In this document: in pieces, positions 25,487 through 38,287 of the stretch | Layout of the letters: each line of letters begins with the position of its first letter | How positions within the stretch are numbered: position 1 is the first letter of the stretch | NCBI GenBank assembly: GCA_035041965.1 | Contig: JAPYMA010000637.1 | Span: 62,001 to 126,000 of the forward strand | Reading direction: 5' to 3' | DNA length: 64,000 nucleotides | From: Anisakis pegreffii | Taxonomy: Eukaryota > Nematoda > Chromadorea > Rhabditida > Anisakidae | Program-made: the position numbers and the translations under genes | Notes under the pieces: generated by a model | Database searches by the model: none | Told to the model about the DNA's origin: nothing | What the model saw: only the letters and a program-made list of their open reading frames with translations

Positions 25487-27102
25487 ACACTTCGCCAAGT
25501 ATGAACGAACTGACAGTTCGCCAAGTGACGGAAGTGGGATTTTCATTTGATATATGTTCAGAAATGTGAATTTCTTACCTATTCAACGGGAATAAATCCG
25601 GGTAAATCATATATCATTTTGTAGCGCACATCCAGGACAAGAAAACTTAACTGATAGATTTACCAGTGATCGACATCTGCTTGAGATTTTCGATTTCGCC
25701 TTAAGGGCAAAAATGCAACAGATACTTTCAATTGGTACCCACCCGACAGGAAAAATTTTTAATCATGATATATACCATGTTGTAGCCGAGATTAAGTGCA
25801 ACAGAAATCTGTTTTAGATTTTTTCGCCAATTGTTAAGTTAAGAATGTTATGACGCTCGGCGTGAGCAATGGTGATACCCAGTAATAACAATTGGCATGT
25901 ATATAGTACTCTCTCACTGACTATAAATATAAACCGTCTTATTACTTATAATAACAGATATGTTTTTATACAAACCGTCTTATTATTTATAATAACAGTG
26001 TACACTTTTAAAAAGTAATAAAAATTGAAATTGAATTTATAGTAAAATTCGCAGTGATGAAATCAAGAAATCGCATGGTGTGATAAAACAGTGAAATCCA
26101 AATATTTGATACTGAAACACAAACGACAAAATACTGAATTCAAATAAAAACTGTTTCGATCTCTTCAATGCTAAATTCAACTGGAAGCTCATACTGAGGT
26201 CATACAATACGAAAAGCTACAAAAAAAATCCAATTCAGAGTAACAATGATGAAATCAAAAAATCGCATGGTGTGCTGAAACACTGGAAAGAATCTCATTC
26301 TTTCATAAATCTCAGACATCTCTTTTCGAACATCAACATCAGGTTTGAGGTCACGGATATATGGCCCCTGTTTCATTTTGCGGCGTTGCAGGTTTTTGAT
26401 TGCAGCGTTGAAAATAGTGAAACAGATTTTACTTGAACTCAGCAATTTGTTTGTCGTTTGTATTTCATTATCAAATCATTGCATTCCACTGTTTCATCAT
26501 ACCGTGCGATTTTTTGATTTCATTTATCTCCTTCAATTGGATGTTTCCCTTTCTGTTCATTTCTGCAAGGATATTATTGTTGAAATGAATAGTAGTCAAT
26601 CTCGAAGTTCACCCGTGTTACATTTTCAGAAGAGTATCGGTTGCATTATAGTCGGTTTATATTTATAGTCAGTGAGAGAGTACTATATGCATGCCAATTG
26701 TTATCAATGAGCATCACTATTGCTCACGCCGAGCGTCATAACTCGCTTGACTTAACAACTGGCGACAGAATCTAAAACAGATTTCTGTTGTACTCAATCT
26801 CGGCTACAACATGGAATATATCGTTATTTAAAATTTTTCCTGTCGGATGGGTATCAATTGAAAGTATCTGTTGCATTTTTGCCCTTACGGCGAAATTGAA
26901 AATCTCAAGCAGATGTCGATCACTGGTAAATCTATCAGCTGTGTTTTTTTGTCCTGGATATGCGCTTCAAAATGATGTATGATTTACCCGAATTTATTCC
27001 CGTTGAGTAGGTAAGAAATTCACATTTCTGAACATATATCAAACGGAAATCCCACTTCCGTCACTTGGCGAACTGTCAGTCCGTTCGTACTTGGCGAAGT
27101 GT
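25487..27102. mobile_element. 1.6-kb inverted-repeat element (about 450-bp arms)
   Basis: The ends ACACTTCGCCAAGTA... are repeated in inverse orientation, and the arms (about 25487-25940 and 26653-27102) align almost throughout with roughly 10 percent substitutions and small indels. The centre also contains diverged inverted copies (for example around AAATCGCATGGTGTG near 26070, 26260 and, inverted, 26500). Direct copies of AAACCGTCTTATTA lie next to the left arm. No transposase-like ORF is visible. It lies between the 5' end of the 21.2-24.9 kb locus and the hnRNP gene. Best read as a non-autonomous DNA transposon or fold-back element. Confidence 0.75.
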
Positions 27103-27681
27103 GTGGTATACCTTTAGAACGAACGAACAGTTCGTTATTGGAGTTATTCAGTACGAAATTATGAATTTCGTTTGCAGCACAAAGTACATACAAATGACAC
27201 TCTATCATAGAACGTTCTAAGACCTATTTTTATGGTTCATCCCCTTTTTGTGCAAGAATGTTGTCGCTCGATCGTCTGGGTGTGAATCATACTCAGTCTC
27301 CGCTTTATAATTACCCAATTGAAAAAATATTGCGGCGATATTTCATAGTAAGTGTGAACCTTGCTAATAGGTCGTCAAAATAATATTGAAAGAAGAGAAA
27401 TATCTATAAATCATCACCTGTCTAATTTCAATGTTTGATCCTCTCAAATTCGGATCTGTCAAAGTAACTGTAATAAAATTTTTGAACCTCAAAAGCTAAA
27501 TAGAAATTGCAGAGGGTAGTGTCAGCTTTTGTGATTTATTACTCGGAAATTTTAATGTTTTCTTCCGTTGAGCGAATTTGCCATGAATGCGCCCTAAATG
27601 GCATTACTCTGTTTCATCGTTTTATTAACTGAATCGATTCATTCGTTATAATTTAATGCACCAATAAAATACAATTCGGTT

Positions 27682-30600
27682 ATGTTTTGGAAAGTTGGAA
27701 AGAGGATAGGAATGAACTTGGAGACAACTTTTATCAGACTGCGTGGCCTTCCATTTGCCGCTAAAGAAGCGGATGTTCGTGAGTTTCTGCAAGGTACTTT
27801 TTACGTCGCTTCTTTCAGATAAGAGTATTATTACTTTAATTTGATGCTAGTACTGAGATGAGAAACGGAAAGAGAGGTTTGCGAGGGGATGATAATGCCC
27901 AGCAATGAAAGATGACTCCAGCAACGTACAATGCCTCCATTTATTGTGAGAAGCGTGACGAAAATACTCCTCCAACCAATTTCTCATATAAATGTTCCTA
28001 TTGTTCAAAATTTATGAACAAAAAACTGATGAAGAATGTGTGTAATGGGATATCATTGTTTAGTTCTTCTGGTTTTATCCAAATTACTGTAGTAAAATGA
28101 GGATAATTTGTTTCGTTTTCTGGAGAATGTAATTGATTATCATTGTTATTATGATTGGTGTCCACCAGAGGTACGGATTAGCCCTAATTAGTGAATAGCG
28201 CGCCGTCAGGTTATTATCGTTATTATTGAAGGGATAGCAGCAGAGTCGATAACATTTACACTGACCCCATCAGGACGTGCAAGTGGCGAGTGCTATGTTG
28301 AATTAGGTGACGTTGATGACGTTAAAGAAGCACTCAAACTCGACAGAAACGAAATCAGCGGACGATATATTGAAGGTTGCTTGTTATCGTTTTTCATTTG
28401 TGCTTGATAATGTATTATGTAATTGAAGTGTTCGCGGTACCTCAAAGTGAGCTATCAATGATGATTCACCATGGTATCATTCGAAGAAAAGGTGAACCCG
28501 AAAGTAGGTACGCAAGTAATTTTGTGGTTCGTCTCAGAGGACTTCCTTATAGCGCTACTGTCGATGATATCAAAAGTTTCTTCAAAGGTACTCTGCTTTC
28601 ATCATTATCGTCTCATTCACCTATAGTGAACAATATATTATCTACTATTATGCCATGTTACAATATCCTCAATGTCTGTGCAATATAATATAATTTTCAT
28701 TGTTATATTGTATCCATTATTGATATAATATATAACAAGATTAATTTAGATGCTATAATAATATACTAAATGAAATAAAATCAATCTGCGATGGTAAGCG
28801 AATTGAATACTCAAATAAAAACGATGAATGAATCCCACCATATCAGAAAAGAAAACAAGTAGAGGTAGGTAGTGAATAGATGTAGGTAGATAAGTGGTTT
28901 GGTGTGGTATGAATATAATATAACTGGGCACGACTATATAGGGTTGGATGTATGTGACGTTGTAATCGACAAGGAGCAGGGGGGTCGTCCTTCAGGGGAG
29001 GCTTTCGTTCGGTTGGCAACCAAAGAACATGCTGAACTGGCTCTCGAAAGGAGCAGAAACAACATGGGCACGAGGTATGGGCTTGGTTTTTAGGGGATTA
29101 TTAGATTCATGTCGCATTGATTCATTCCATTATCATTACCACTGTCACTATTATTGTTGATTATAACACATATCAGTACTTATGTGATGCTCCACTGATT
29201 GAATGTAATATTTTATTGTCGTGTGTGCTTGTTGCCTTATTTTGATATTCTCCTCATTTTGATTGCAATAACATTGTGGTGCAGTAGTTCTCTTCTATTT
29301 ATTCGCAGAGTTATATATTATTCAGGTGTGTTCTATCAGATAGTCTATTCGAATTGAATTTTATACATCACAGTTCACTTAATAATAAACAAAACTGATG
29401 TCTTCGTCATGCACATAGTTTATTTTTTATACTGAGATGACAAATCCAAATCCATTGAAAGAATGTATCAACATTATTTCAGATGCTGTGACGATTATGC
29501 TACTTATGTTCATTAATCATATGGATCAATGAAATTCAGATTTAGGTTATGTTACTCATGATCAATGAATTAAATTAATTCAGATATATTGAAGTATTTC
29601 GAAGTTCGGATGAAGAGATGGACAATAGTTATTATACGTCACGAGGAATACCTCCACCACTGAGTGGTCCAGTTCCATTGCGTGGTCTCAATCTTGCTCC
29701 TGAACTTCGTTATGGGTAACTATTTCATTTTATTTTCAAAGCATGATGTTTTTTTAATTTGTGCGATTCACTTGATTTTAAATAAGTCTCGTGATCGTGT
29801 TGAGTGCACATGTTATTGACAGGCGATCTTCGTAGTACGTTCTCTGAGAAGCGACCATAAAAGCTGAACTAGTACTAAGACTGACTCGTAAGAATAAATG
29901 ATTAATGAATACAGTGGCGGTTATATGAATCGTTTCGGTGGAGCACTGCTGCGGGGCGGAATGAATTACGTTCGACATTCGCCGTACGACCGTCGTTATG
30001 CACATCATCGATACGAACCGAATGATTTCGATGAGTTCGATTACGATGCTGCTGCTAAAGTTTATATGCGAGGTTGTTGTTATCATTGTATTAACATTAA
30101 CGCATTGTTTGTCTGTATGAATAAACGAATGTGCAATTAAGGATTACCTTATAACGTCACTGCAATCGATATCGAGCAATTTTTTAAGCCATTGAATTGT
30201 GTTGAAATAAAGCTCGGTTATAATGAAGACCGAAGATTGTCCGGCGATGGCATTGTTTTATTCTCTACGATGGCTGAAGCACACGATGCTCTCTCAAGAA
30301 ATAAGAATAACATTGGATCGAGGTATCACCAATACTGTTATTGTCATTGTTGCTATTTTTATTGTTATTGCAAAATTATATAAAAAGTTGACAACTTCAA
30401 ATGAATCGAATTGCAGATATATTGAGCTGTTCCCAGGTACAAGTGTACCTTATCCAACCAAATACACTACATTCCGATTGGTTGGAGGCACAGGTCCATC
30501 AGGCCGTGGTCCCTTCGGACGTTATACTTCATTTGCAGATGGTTTCGTTTATTGCCATTCTCTTACTTTCGTTCAGTTTTGCATATTGTATCTATTTATA

Positions 30601-31284
30601 ATAGACCAGCGTTTGGTTCATTTTGAAAAAAATTCATGGATTATTTTGGTCAGTTTCGTTTTGCGTTCGAAAATGTGTATATAAATCTATGTATGAATAA
30701 ATTGAATTTTACAGACGACGACTACGTTGGATATGGTTTCGGCGGTCAACAGGTATATTTATTTTCCGTTGATTCTTTATTTTCATCGATAGTATCAATT
30801 CTTAGCAGTCAGAATGACCGTTCAAGAGCACATGCGGCGTTGGAGTACATCACTTCTCGTGAAAATGTTTTTCTTAGCAGCGTTCCTTTGTATCATTCTC
30901 ATTCGTTGTTGTCAACTTAAGAAATTTGCTTTAGCTAATCCAGAAGTAGTATTGCCCAAGTGAATCCTGTAGAGAGAAGGATTAAACGAAACCAAAGAAA
31001 TGTTGCGCTTAAGAAAAATCGACACTATTAGTGTTGTACGAATGTCGTCGACGTTCAACTCAACAACATTTAATCAGAATAAGGGATGTTTGATTTCTTG
31101 GGATGATGATTTTGGATTTACAATTACTGTTGTTGTGTCATTGCTATGCAACAGTAATAATTGTACATGAGTGGAGAATTAACGAAAATTTTTGTAGTTT
31201 TATAACGATCAGTATGAAGGTCGACAGTCGCGATACAGCGCTCGTGAATGGGGTGAGCCAGCACGTAGCGGTCCGATGTGGTAG
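27682..31284 (+). CDS. hnRNP H/F-type RNA-binding protein with three quasi-RRMs
   Basis: Ten exons in phase: 27682-27793, 28232-28375, 28429-28587, 28942-29074, 29584-29715, 29915-30072, 30142-30322, 30417-30541, 30715-30752 and 31213-31284; 417 residues, or 407 from the second ATG at 27712. RRM1 starts TTFIRLRGLPFAAKEADV, RRM2 NFVVRLRGLPYSATVDD and RRM3 KVYMRGLPYNVTAIDIEQFF. Each ends with the family hallmark (S/T)RYIE(V/L)F or GRYIEVF. The RLRGLP opening and the GR.SGE loop are typical of the hnRNP H/F/GRSF1 group, which binds G-rich RNA and regulates splicing. Linker 2 and the tail are Gly/Tyr/Arg-rich (GYGFGGQQ, YSAREWGEP). An alternative last exon at 30813-30920 also fits the phase. AATAAA at about 31767 may end the transcript. 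Confidence 0.9.
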
Positions 31285-32506
31285 ATCCATAATAGTAGTA
31301 AAATGCCAAACGGTTCATTGTTGATCTAAATTTTGTTTTTATCTCTACTAGTTCATTAATATATGTGCATTTTCTTATAATATGGTTGGAAAAGTTCTTT
31401 TTTGCGTTGGATCTACTCACGATCAGATGTATTGTTTTGTTGGATTTTATGATTTCAAAGAATTTTTACTCATTTCTCCGTTACTATTCTTACTCAAAGA
31501 ACCGGTGACTTTGTGTGTAGAAAGTGGAATATTAACAAAGACATAATGATTTGTTGTTTTTGAAAAAAAAAACTTGACAATTCGTTGTTATACTGTTGTT
31601 AAATGCAACCTTTCTATAGTGTTCTTATGGGTTGTGAAAATTACATTGTGTTCAGTTTTGATCATTTGTTAACCATAATACTCTTTGTTACTTTTACATT
31701 GCTGTCAAATTATCTCTTATTCATATTCTTGTTAACAGTTTTGTTTGTTTGTTCCGTGTATTCTGAAATAAACTTCAACACATTGCCACTGTCGAAAAAG
31801 ATGCGTTTATAAAAATATACATTCGTACTTCTCCTCATTTCATAGTCAATTTTTCCAAAAAAAAACGACCACGAAATGAGAAATGAATCTCGCTTCCGTT
31901 ACTCGCTCAAAAACTGTACTAGAAATTGAAATGCACCTCGTCGAAATCGAAATAAAAATTATTTGTCGGGCAGTGTAGTTTAGTAAGATATCTTTTCAAA
32001 TCTTTAAAGAACATAAAAGCATCAGCAAGTTTCTTAAATACGATCTGAATATGTAGTAATAACAACTCTAAATAAACCATATGAATGCAAACGATAAAAC
32101 ATGAAAGTGAATCCGTAAAGAAAATTGACGAAATACGCATTTAGTGAGGTAATTTTTAACAGTTCAGAATCAGTTGATTACAACTTTATACTCCAACTCA
32201 TGAGTCTAAATTGCACGAAAATGTAAGCCCACAATGTTGCTTTCGCCTTTCATTTCCCGACGAATTAGTAATGGTGAGCGTGGATGAGATCTGGATTTAG
32301 AAAAACAAGAATACAGCAATCCATAATTTCAATTTTAATTTTCCATTGGCACTTACATTCAGCCATATCAAAGAATACAGGAATTAGTTGTACATTATTC
32401 CACGCGATGAATACACCAAAACATATAAACTCATCTAATTTACGATGAAACAATAAATTATAAAATGTATCTATACATGTGCAAATCTAAACGACCGTTG
32501 CTACTA
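31285..32506. other. 3' untranslated and convergent intergenic region
   Basis: Between hnRNP H/F (plus) and RYBP (minus). AATAAA at 31767-31772 is a plausible cleavage signal for the hnRNP transcript. Hydrophobic ORFs here have no support. Nothing else seen. Confidence 0.45.
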
Positions 32507-33558
32507 TCAGGTTGACGTATCTTTGGACGGTGGTGTGTTGGCTTTATGACTATTACTTCGGGTTCCATTAGGTTTTCTATCACTGCTATCGGATCCAATT
32601 CGTGGTTTAAACTCAATTATCGTTGCAGTGACGCCTTTTATCGTTATCAAATGCTTCTTCGCTGACGATCGAATAATCAACGAATCTCTCAAGGGAACCA
32701 CCTGAATTTTTTGTTCATTATAGCTGCAGTTTCATTCACCGCTCCTCAACGAAAACGGTTCATGACGCTCAGCTTTACGTTCTGATATGATAATAAAACT
32801 GCTGAAATCTGTTACAAGATATGACTGACGATGGCACCAACGATATACCATAAATCGATGCCCAACCTTTCTATTACTACTTTTGCTACGTGTCGCTGTT
32901 TTAGTGACGGCTGAACCTGATGAGGTGCTTTCGGGCGAATGGCGTGAATTCGATGAGGAATTGACCAGCGGACGGCCTATTTTACGCCTGCAATGTGGAT
33001 CTTCTTAATTACACTGCAAAACTTCCGTGGAACTAATCATTCGGAACGAACTCAAACAACAGCAACAGCAGTCTCCTCCCAGACTGCAAGCTCGCAGCTC
33101 TGAGTGCAGACCCACAACTCAGCTTGATTTCAAAAGATAACTAGTCAATAAACTGAAAGTATCAGTTCTTTCGCAATTTCAGTAGTGAGTAGTACCTAAA
33201 CAATTGTTTCAGTGAACATTACCGTGGTTTTTCAGCCAAACTTTGCTGCACAACGAAATTCTGAACAACAGTATGATGCTGTACCACATTCTGATTCAAC
33301 CGAGGCTTTCTTGTAGAAGTACCTTTCCTATAAGCAAATACCACTTTTCACTACTGCATTAGACATAAACAGCTGAATAGCATCGTGAACAGTTCACAAT
33401 AAACTAATTTGAGTGCCGTGCAAAAGCATTAACCTTGTATCACACATTTCACATTTGAATGCTTCAATTCGATTTCTGAATGTGCAAACTGTACACTCCC
33501 AACTACTTGGATCGAAGTCATCCTCATTCTTAACTCGACTTCGTTTCTTGTTCGACAT
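32507..33558 (-). CDS. RYBP: RYBP/YAF2-like RanBP2-type zinc-finger protein
   Basis: Four exons in phase: 33434-33558, 33223-33327, 32867-32987 and 32507-32701; 181 residues from the ATG at 33558. The N-terminus carries the RanBP2-type zinc finger WECTVCTFRNRIEAFKCEMC (four Cys), followed by the RYBP/YAF2 signature KGTSTRKPR. A Ser-rich middle leads to the C-terminal segment HLITIKGVTATIIEFKPR, matching the conserved RING1-binding end (VTVIITDFK-like) of the vertebrate proteins. RYBP and YAF2 are subunits of non-canonical Polycomb repressive complex 1; the zinc finger binds ubiquitin or ubiquitinated H2A. Length is close to that of the family. The gene faces away from the exon at 34106 and converges with the hnRNP gene. 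Confidence 0.9.
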
Positions 33559-34011
33559 CGCCACTCTGATCACTTAAACATAAATCATTAACTTTACATT
33601 TAAACTTTACTACAACATAAACAGTTTGAACGTAACTCTGAAACAAACAAAATCATGCGATCTAATCATTATTAGAGAATGAAATTCAGCTATTTCACCA
33701 AGCCCTGCTCAAAACATCTTCAGCTTTGAAATTAAAAAGCAAAAGATTAGAACTCAACAAAGTTTCATTCCCGAAAAGCAGCAGTAAGAATTAAATCTGA
33801 AGACGTCGTCGCACTTCACCATGCAAACGCTCCTGAGGTTGCGGTAAAAGAAGCCAAATTGCACTTTCGTACGCGCGCGGTCCCGAATGTTCAAAGGTGA
33901 GAGAAGGAGAGGAAAACGCTTCGTAAAAGCGCACAAAACGAACGGAATGAATGTAGCCGTGAAACCTAATAACGAGAAATCGTCGTAGCACAACCTTCGC
34001 GTTTGATTCCA

Positions 34012-34038
34012 AATTGAATTCTCTACAAGCACAGAAGG
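34012..34038 (+). repeat. Upstream copy of the end of the next exon
   Basis: Twenty-seven bases here (AATTGAATTCTCTACAAGCA...) recur at 34188-34214 with one substitution. The second copy is the 3' end of the coding exon 34106-34213 including the first donor base. Probably a small local duplication. Confidence 0.7.
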
Positions 34039-34105
34039 TTTCAGGAAAATTCATCATTTAGTTTTCGAGATTGTAACTTAAAAAGAACCTTCATGAGGAG
34101 AAATA

Positions 34106-34213
34106 ATGCCTTTGCAAGCGATTGAAATGGAAAAAGTGCTGGAACAGAAATTTGATCGGTCAATGCCAAGTGGTCAATTGGAAGGAGAATTGAATTTTCT
34201 ACAAGCACAGAAG
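34106..34213 (+). CDS. Start exon of an unrecognised gene
   Basis: An ATG at 34106 opens 36 codons (MPLQAIEMEKVLEQKF, then LEGELNFLQAQK) that run in phase 0 to a good donor (GTAATC). An acceptor-like ATTTAG lies about 40 bases upstream, compatible with trans-splicing. The peptide is helical and acidic. The next exon is not certain: the phase-0 exon at 38129-38287 fits by phase, and so could an upstream part of the LIN-14-like gene at 39.3 kb, in which case this is a distal 5' exon of that gene. Confidence 0.4.
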
Positions 34214-37200
34214 GTAATCGCAGATCTCTCGATTAGTATAATTTAATCTTTCTTTATTTCTTTCTTTCAATTGAATCAAATTGTAATTACTTCGACTTAC
34301 ATTCATTATGAAGTATCATTATGTTCCCTTACCTCTTGTTTTATTTTCTGTGATATTTACTTTTGTTTACAGATTTTTCATAATACTATCATGTTTTCAT
34401 GCAATGCTCATTGGTATTTTTTATTGTTGTGAGTTTAAATCGTGTATATTTAATTTGAAATAATTCGTGATGGTTATTATGCATTTGAAAAAATGTTACA
34501 ATATATTATGAAAGTAATGTTGTAGACAGTAATGATGTAAATGAGTATTATGAAAGATTTTTAATAAATAAAGATGAATAGTAATAACTTGTGTGGTGTT
34601 ACATGGAAATAAAATATCAAAATTATCGAAAAAGGAGCAAAAAACTTCTCCGCTAAAAATCTCACAAAAATCCTTACCTAATAACCCTTTACTATCTCAA
34701 AATCCGCAATTTCGACATATCATATCTCAGCTTAGGATAAACATTTTGAGACGCTCAGAACGGTTTTAAAATGGCTTTGGCTGTCTGAACAACAATATCA
34801 CAAGGAGAACTCCGATCTACCAACAGAAACTTAAAAACCGCGAAAATCGTCATTTCAGAATTTTCGGCCAATGGATTTATTTTTTAAAGTATCACAAATT
34901 TGGCATCAATCGAGTTGGAATGAGGCACTGCACGCAGTGAAATATGAATAAACTCACTAGTTGTTCTGATCGCAAAATGTGTCACTACCCGATTTCTAGG
35001 CGCCATCATAGCGAATTCTTCCGTCCAATTTCTCAGAAAAAACCAAAAAAACGAAACAATTACAACATTGTGTTCCACTGTTCTTTTGGAGGGTTTTTCT
35101 GACCTCACTTATCTCACGCAGCCATAATTCTATACTTTTCTTCGTACACTCGTCAAGCTGAACCGATTGGTACCTATCTTATCGCAAAAAATCATCTCAT
35201 TAAAAACTTCACAGAACCCTGACCATACATATCTATTACGATTTCAAAATCCGCATTGTCGAGAAATTATGTGTTTCTACTGGCTGCTGGGTGGAGTGAC
35301 CTGAGATTCCAAAAGCTTCTACTAGAGAAGTGAATGAAATGACGTTCTGCTTAAGCATTACAGTTGGAAACAGGAGCATGCATGTACATTTACCATTACT
35401 GTTGCCATGTACATTACCGTTACATTTACCATGTACTTGAGCACTTACCATTGCAGTTGCCACCGTCCTTGCGTGGTTATTCACGAATATCCTCACTTAG
35501 ATAGTAGGAAAGAAGAGCATGCACGAACATTCAGAAGCGCTGACTGAATACTATTGAAGATTTCGATACGAAGCATGACTCACGGCTGCTGAAGGGAAAT
35601 GCAGAGGGTTTTTCCGAAGTTGCATGCTCTCCACAGAAGAAAAAAATTGAACATAAGTCACAGACAGCAACCTTTTCTGTGCATATTACTAAATCTCAAA
35701 CAGTGACGCTCATTATAACCTACTGACCTCATCGTAGGATTTACGCTAACATGCATTACACGCCATACCACGAATGCCCAACTTGCTTTGCAATTCCTAT
35801 CCTATGCTAAATGATTGAATGTCTTTCATAAACTCCGTCTCCTTCCGAGAGGATCTATCACCTTATTCGAGAATTCTTGTTCTTTTGTCATATCATCATG
35901 CTCTTAGAAAGAAGCTAATTCATTGCTCGACAACTGTCTCACTATGCTTATGTTATGTGTGCGATCTTCCCATGATATGTTCCTCAATTCATGATTACTC
36001 ATTTCAGTTACATTTTGCTGAATCACTAACACCGTTTTGCATTAGTAAACTTTCTGAATGCCTTCTCACATCATTACTTCAAGAAGCCTTTGAATTTCAA
36101 GTTCTAAGTCTCCAACTGCGATGTAAACAATCCTAGAACCTACACTGTACTTGAATCCACTCAAACTTATCGTCACAAAACTGCAACAGTTGCTGCCATA
36201 ACAATCCTAAACTCGACAGATCCTGACGACTCGTTGATCATTTCAGGCGATTTCGGTGTAACGTGTGGTACTACTCCAAGGTGCAGGTCGCGATGATGCA
36301 TCAATCAGATTTGTTATCCCCTTACGATGACTTCTTGTCGTTCTCCGATGGAAATATCTGAATGCTCTATCGCAGATACCCGGGGTTTACCATGATCGAA
36401 AAATGCTTCGGAAACTTCAAAAAGTTGTATTTCCCAAGTTACAAATAAACAGTGAGGGCTGCCACGGGGAGTTCCATTCGAGGATTCCCCCTCTTGCAAG
36501 AGGAACCCTATTCCGAACACTAACAGAGGTTTTTTGTTTCATTTTGTCGAAGTAAATTGCTTGCGACAAGATATGCCTACACTTCAGCAGTGCAAGGCAG
36601 CCTACAATTGAATTGAGTGGCGTGGTGTCCCGCAAATTTTCAGTGATAATGGCAGAGGTAATGTGGATGGAGCCACAGCCGATATCATAGTATAGGATCT
36701 TAACGCTCGCAAACAGCTTTCTTTCAACATTCGCGTCATTTTCTTTGTAAGCTTGTCCTTATCTAGAATTTGTTTCACCTAAATCTCGCACACATTCATC
36801 TACCTCAGCAACCACCCGCTCAAAATTGTGAGTGAGTAAATTAACCAAAAGGTTGAACTGCGCATTAAGTCGAAGTCCAAGCTCGAGCGAGCTTCAACCC
36901 AGACCTGAAGTGATTCCATCTGAAGATCGGGTAAATCGGCACTAGGTCTGGAATGAGCTTGGGCGTAAATCTAAACCTGAATCGTAGCCTAAGCCTAATC
37001 CCTAGGTGATGAGTTTAGGGTGGAAAATGAGAGCGATATCCTTGCTTAGCTCAGTTGCGTTCAGGGTTTCTGCTAAATTCTCTTCATTGTAGTGTGGGTG
37101 ATGAAGTTGCGTTCTTACTAGGAAGCAGAGCTCACGCTACCCTCCGTTGGATTTCGGGACCATTTTCGGGATACTGCTCTCTTCCCCTCGTTCACGGCAG

Positions 37201-38128
37201 AACGGAATCTCTTATTGACTTCAATATGCTGGATGAACGGTTCCTTTCTTCCCTACATGCTAAACTTTTTATCAAACAGGGATTTTTTTCATTACTAAAT
37301 AAACCGCTCAACAACTTGGTGTTTTGAAATTACTTTTTGAGCATTCAAGGCTCGAACGACTTTTCCCAGTCCTGGTGGACATCAGAATTATGTAACAAAA
37401 ACATTTACCTAACGCCGAATCGTTGTGTAAGATTCGCAGGTTGTTTGAGTATCTTGCTTAATTTCATTGACTAGTGATAAGAGAAACACCAATTCCATGG
37501 CATCCATATGAAGAAATATTGACGATTAACTCAAAGTTTCTGATATTACAGTTTAAAATGGTTTAAATCCAAAAATAACTGGAATTGATACAATCAAAAC
37601 GTTATTCTGTCGTGATGTCGGTAGTTTTATTGGTTATGAATCAATACAAAATACTGCAATGTAATGTTTTAAAAGAATGTTCATTCTGTATGGAAACTTT
37701 ATTAATAGGTAAAAATTTGTATGCGAAGAGTTTCGCAAATGAAATGAGAAAGAATGTTCTGCGTTTAAAGTGCAAAACATGAACGAATTGAATTGAGTAT
37801 TAGCGAAAGACACATTGTAGTATGCATGCATTGTGTTTCATTAAAATCGTTTCTTGAAAATGTTTAACCTTTTCAAGGTTATATTCATTTCTCTTTCATA
37901 CTTTCTTCTCATTCCGAAAATTTTGTTGTTATTTTTTAATTTTCAATACCTCCTCTATAACCTGATTTTTGCGAAGCACTTATAAATTTATGCATTCATA
38001 GATGTTATACGTATACCATAACCATTATACTTCATAAGATTAACTTTTATTTTATACGTATTATATTATAGTATAGAACCTTGTGAAAACCCGTTATAAC
38101 ACATTTAGAGTTTAATATTTTATTGCAG
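34214..38128. other. Repeat-rich stretch, probably a long intron
   Basis: About 3.9 kb. Contains two diverged copies of a motif (CAAAATCCGCA..TCGA context, near 34700 and 35250), a degenerate tandem array of TTACCATT/GTACATT-type units at about 35375-35470, and a decayed integrase (listed). Short ORFs here have no splice or homology support. Base composition is less AT-rich between 36.2 and 37.1 kb, which fits inserted mobile DNA. Confidence 0.45.
36483..36695 (+). pseudogene. Decayed retroelement integrase fragment
   Basis: In one plus frame the sequence reads ...TLQQCKAAYN, a stop, then IEWRGVPQIFSDNG (36612-36653) and RGNVDGATADII. RGxPxxIxSDNG is the core around the second catalytic Asp of LTR-retrotransposon (BEL/Pao or Ty3-like) integrases. 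The usual NF after SDNGT is lost and an in-frame stop interrupts it. No LTRs or other domains were found. Confidence 0.4.
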
Positions 38129-38287
38129 TTGACAAGACAAAGTACATCGCTAGTGGTGTTATTAATTGGTTCATTTCACTTTGCCGATGACACAATATTC
38201 ATTCTCGCCGAATTATTAATCCATTGCAAAGGCATTCTGTTCGATTCGTTATCTTATTCAACTTATTTTTCAGTTACTGCCCGCTGA
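38129..38287 (+). CDS. Possible terminal exon, hydrophobic
   Basis: After a good acceptor (TATTGCAG) 52 codons stay open to a TGA. The peptide begins LTRQSTSLVVLLIGSFHF and has a hydrophobic helix-like middle (IFILAELLIHC). Phase 0 fits the donor at 34213, giving a putative 88-residue protein. No family recognised; chance remains likely. Confidence 0.2.
   Translation: MTRQSTSLVVLLIGSFHFADDTIFILAELLIHCKGILFDSLSYSTYFSVTAR

Noticed and set aside
26200..26668. ORFs inside the 1.6-kb inverted-repeat element
   Set aside because: No transposase motif on either strand; frames are products of the repeated AT-rich DNA.
31603..31812. Hydrophobic ORF after the hnRNP gene
   Set aside because: Falls in the probable 3' UTR before AATAAA; no homology recognised.
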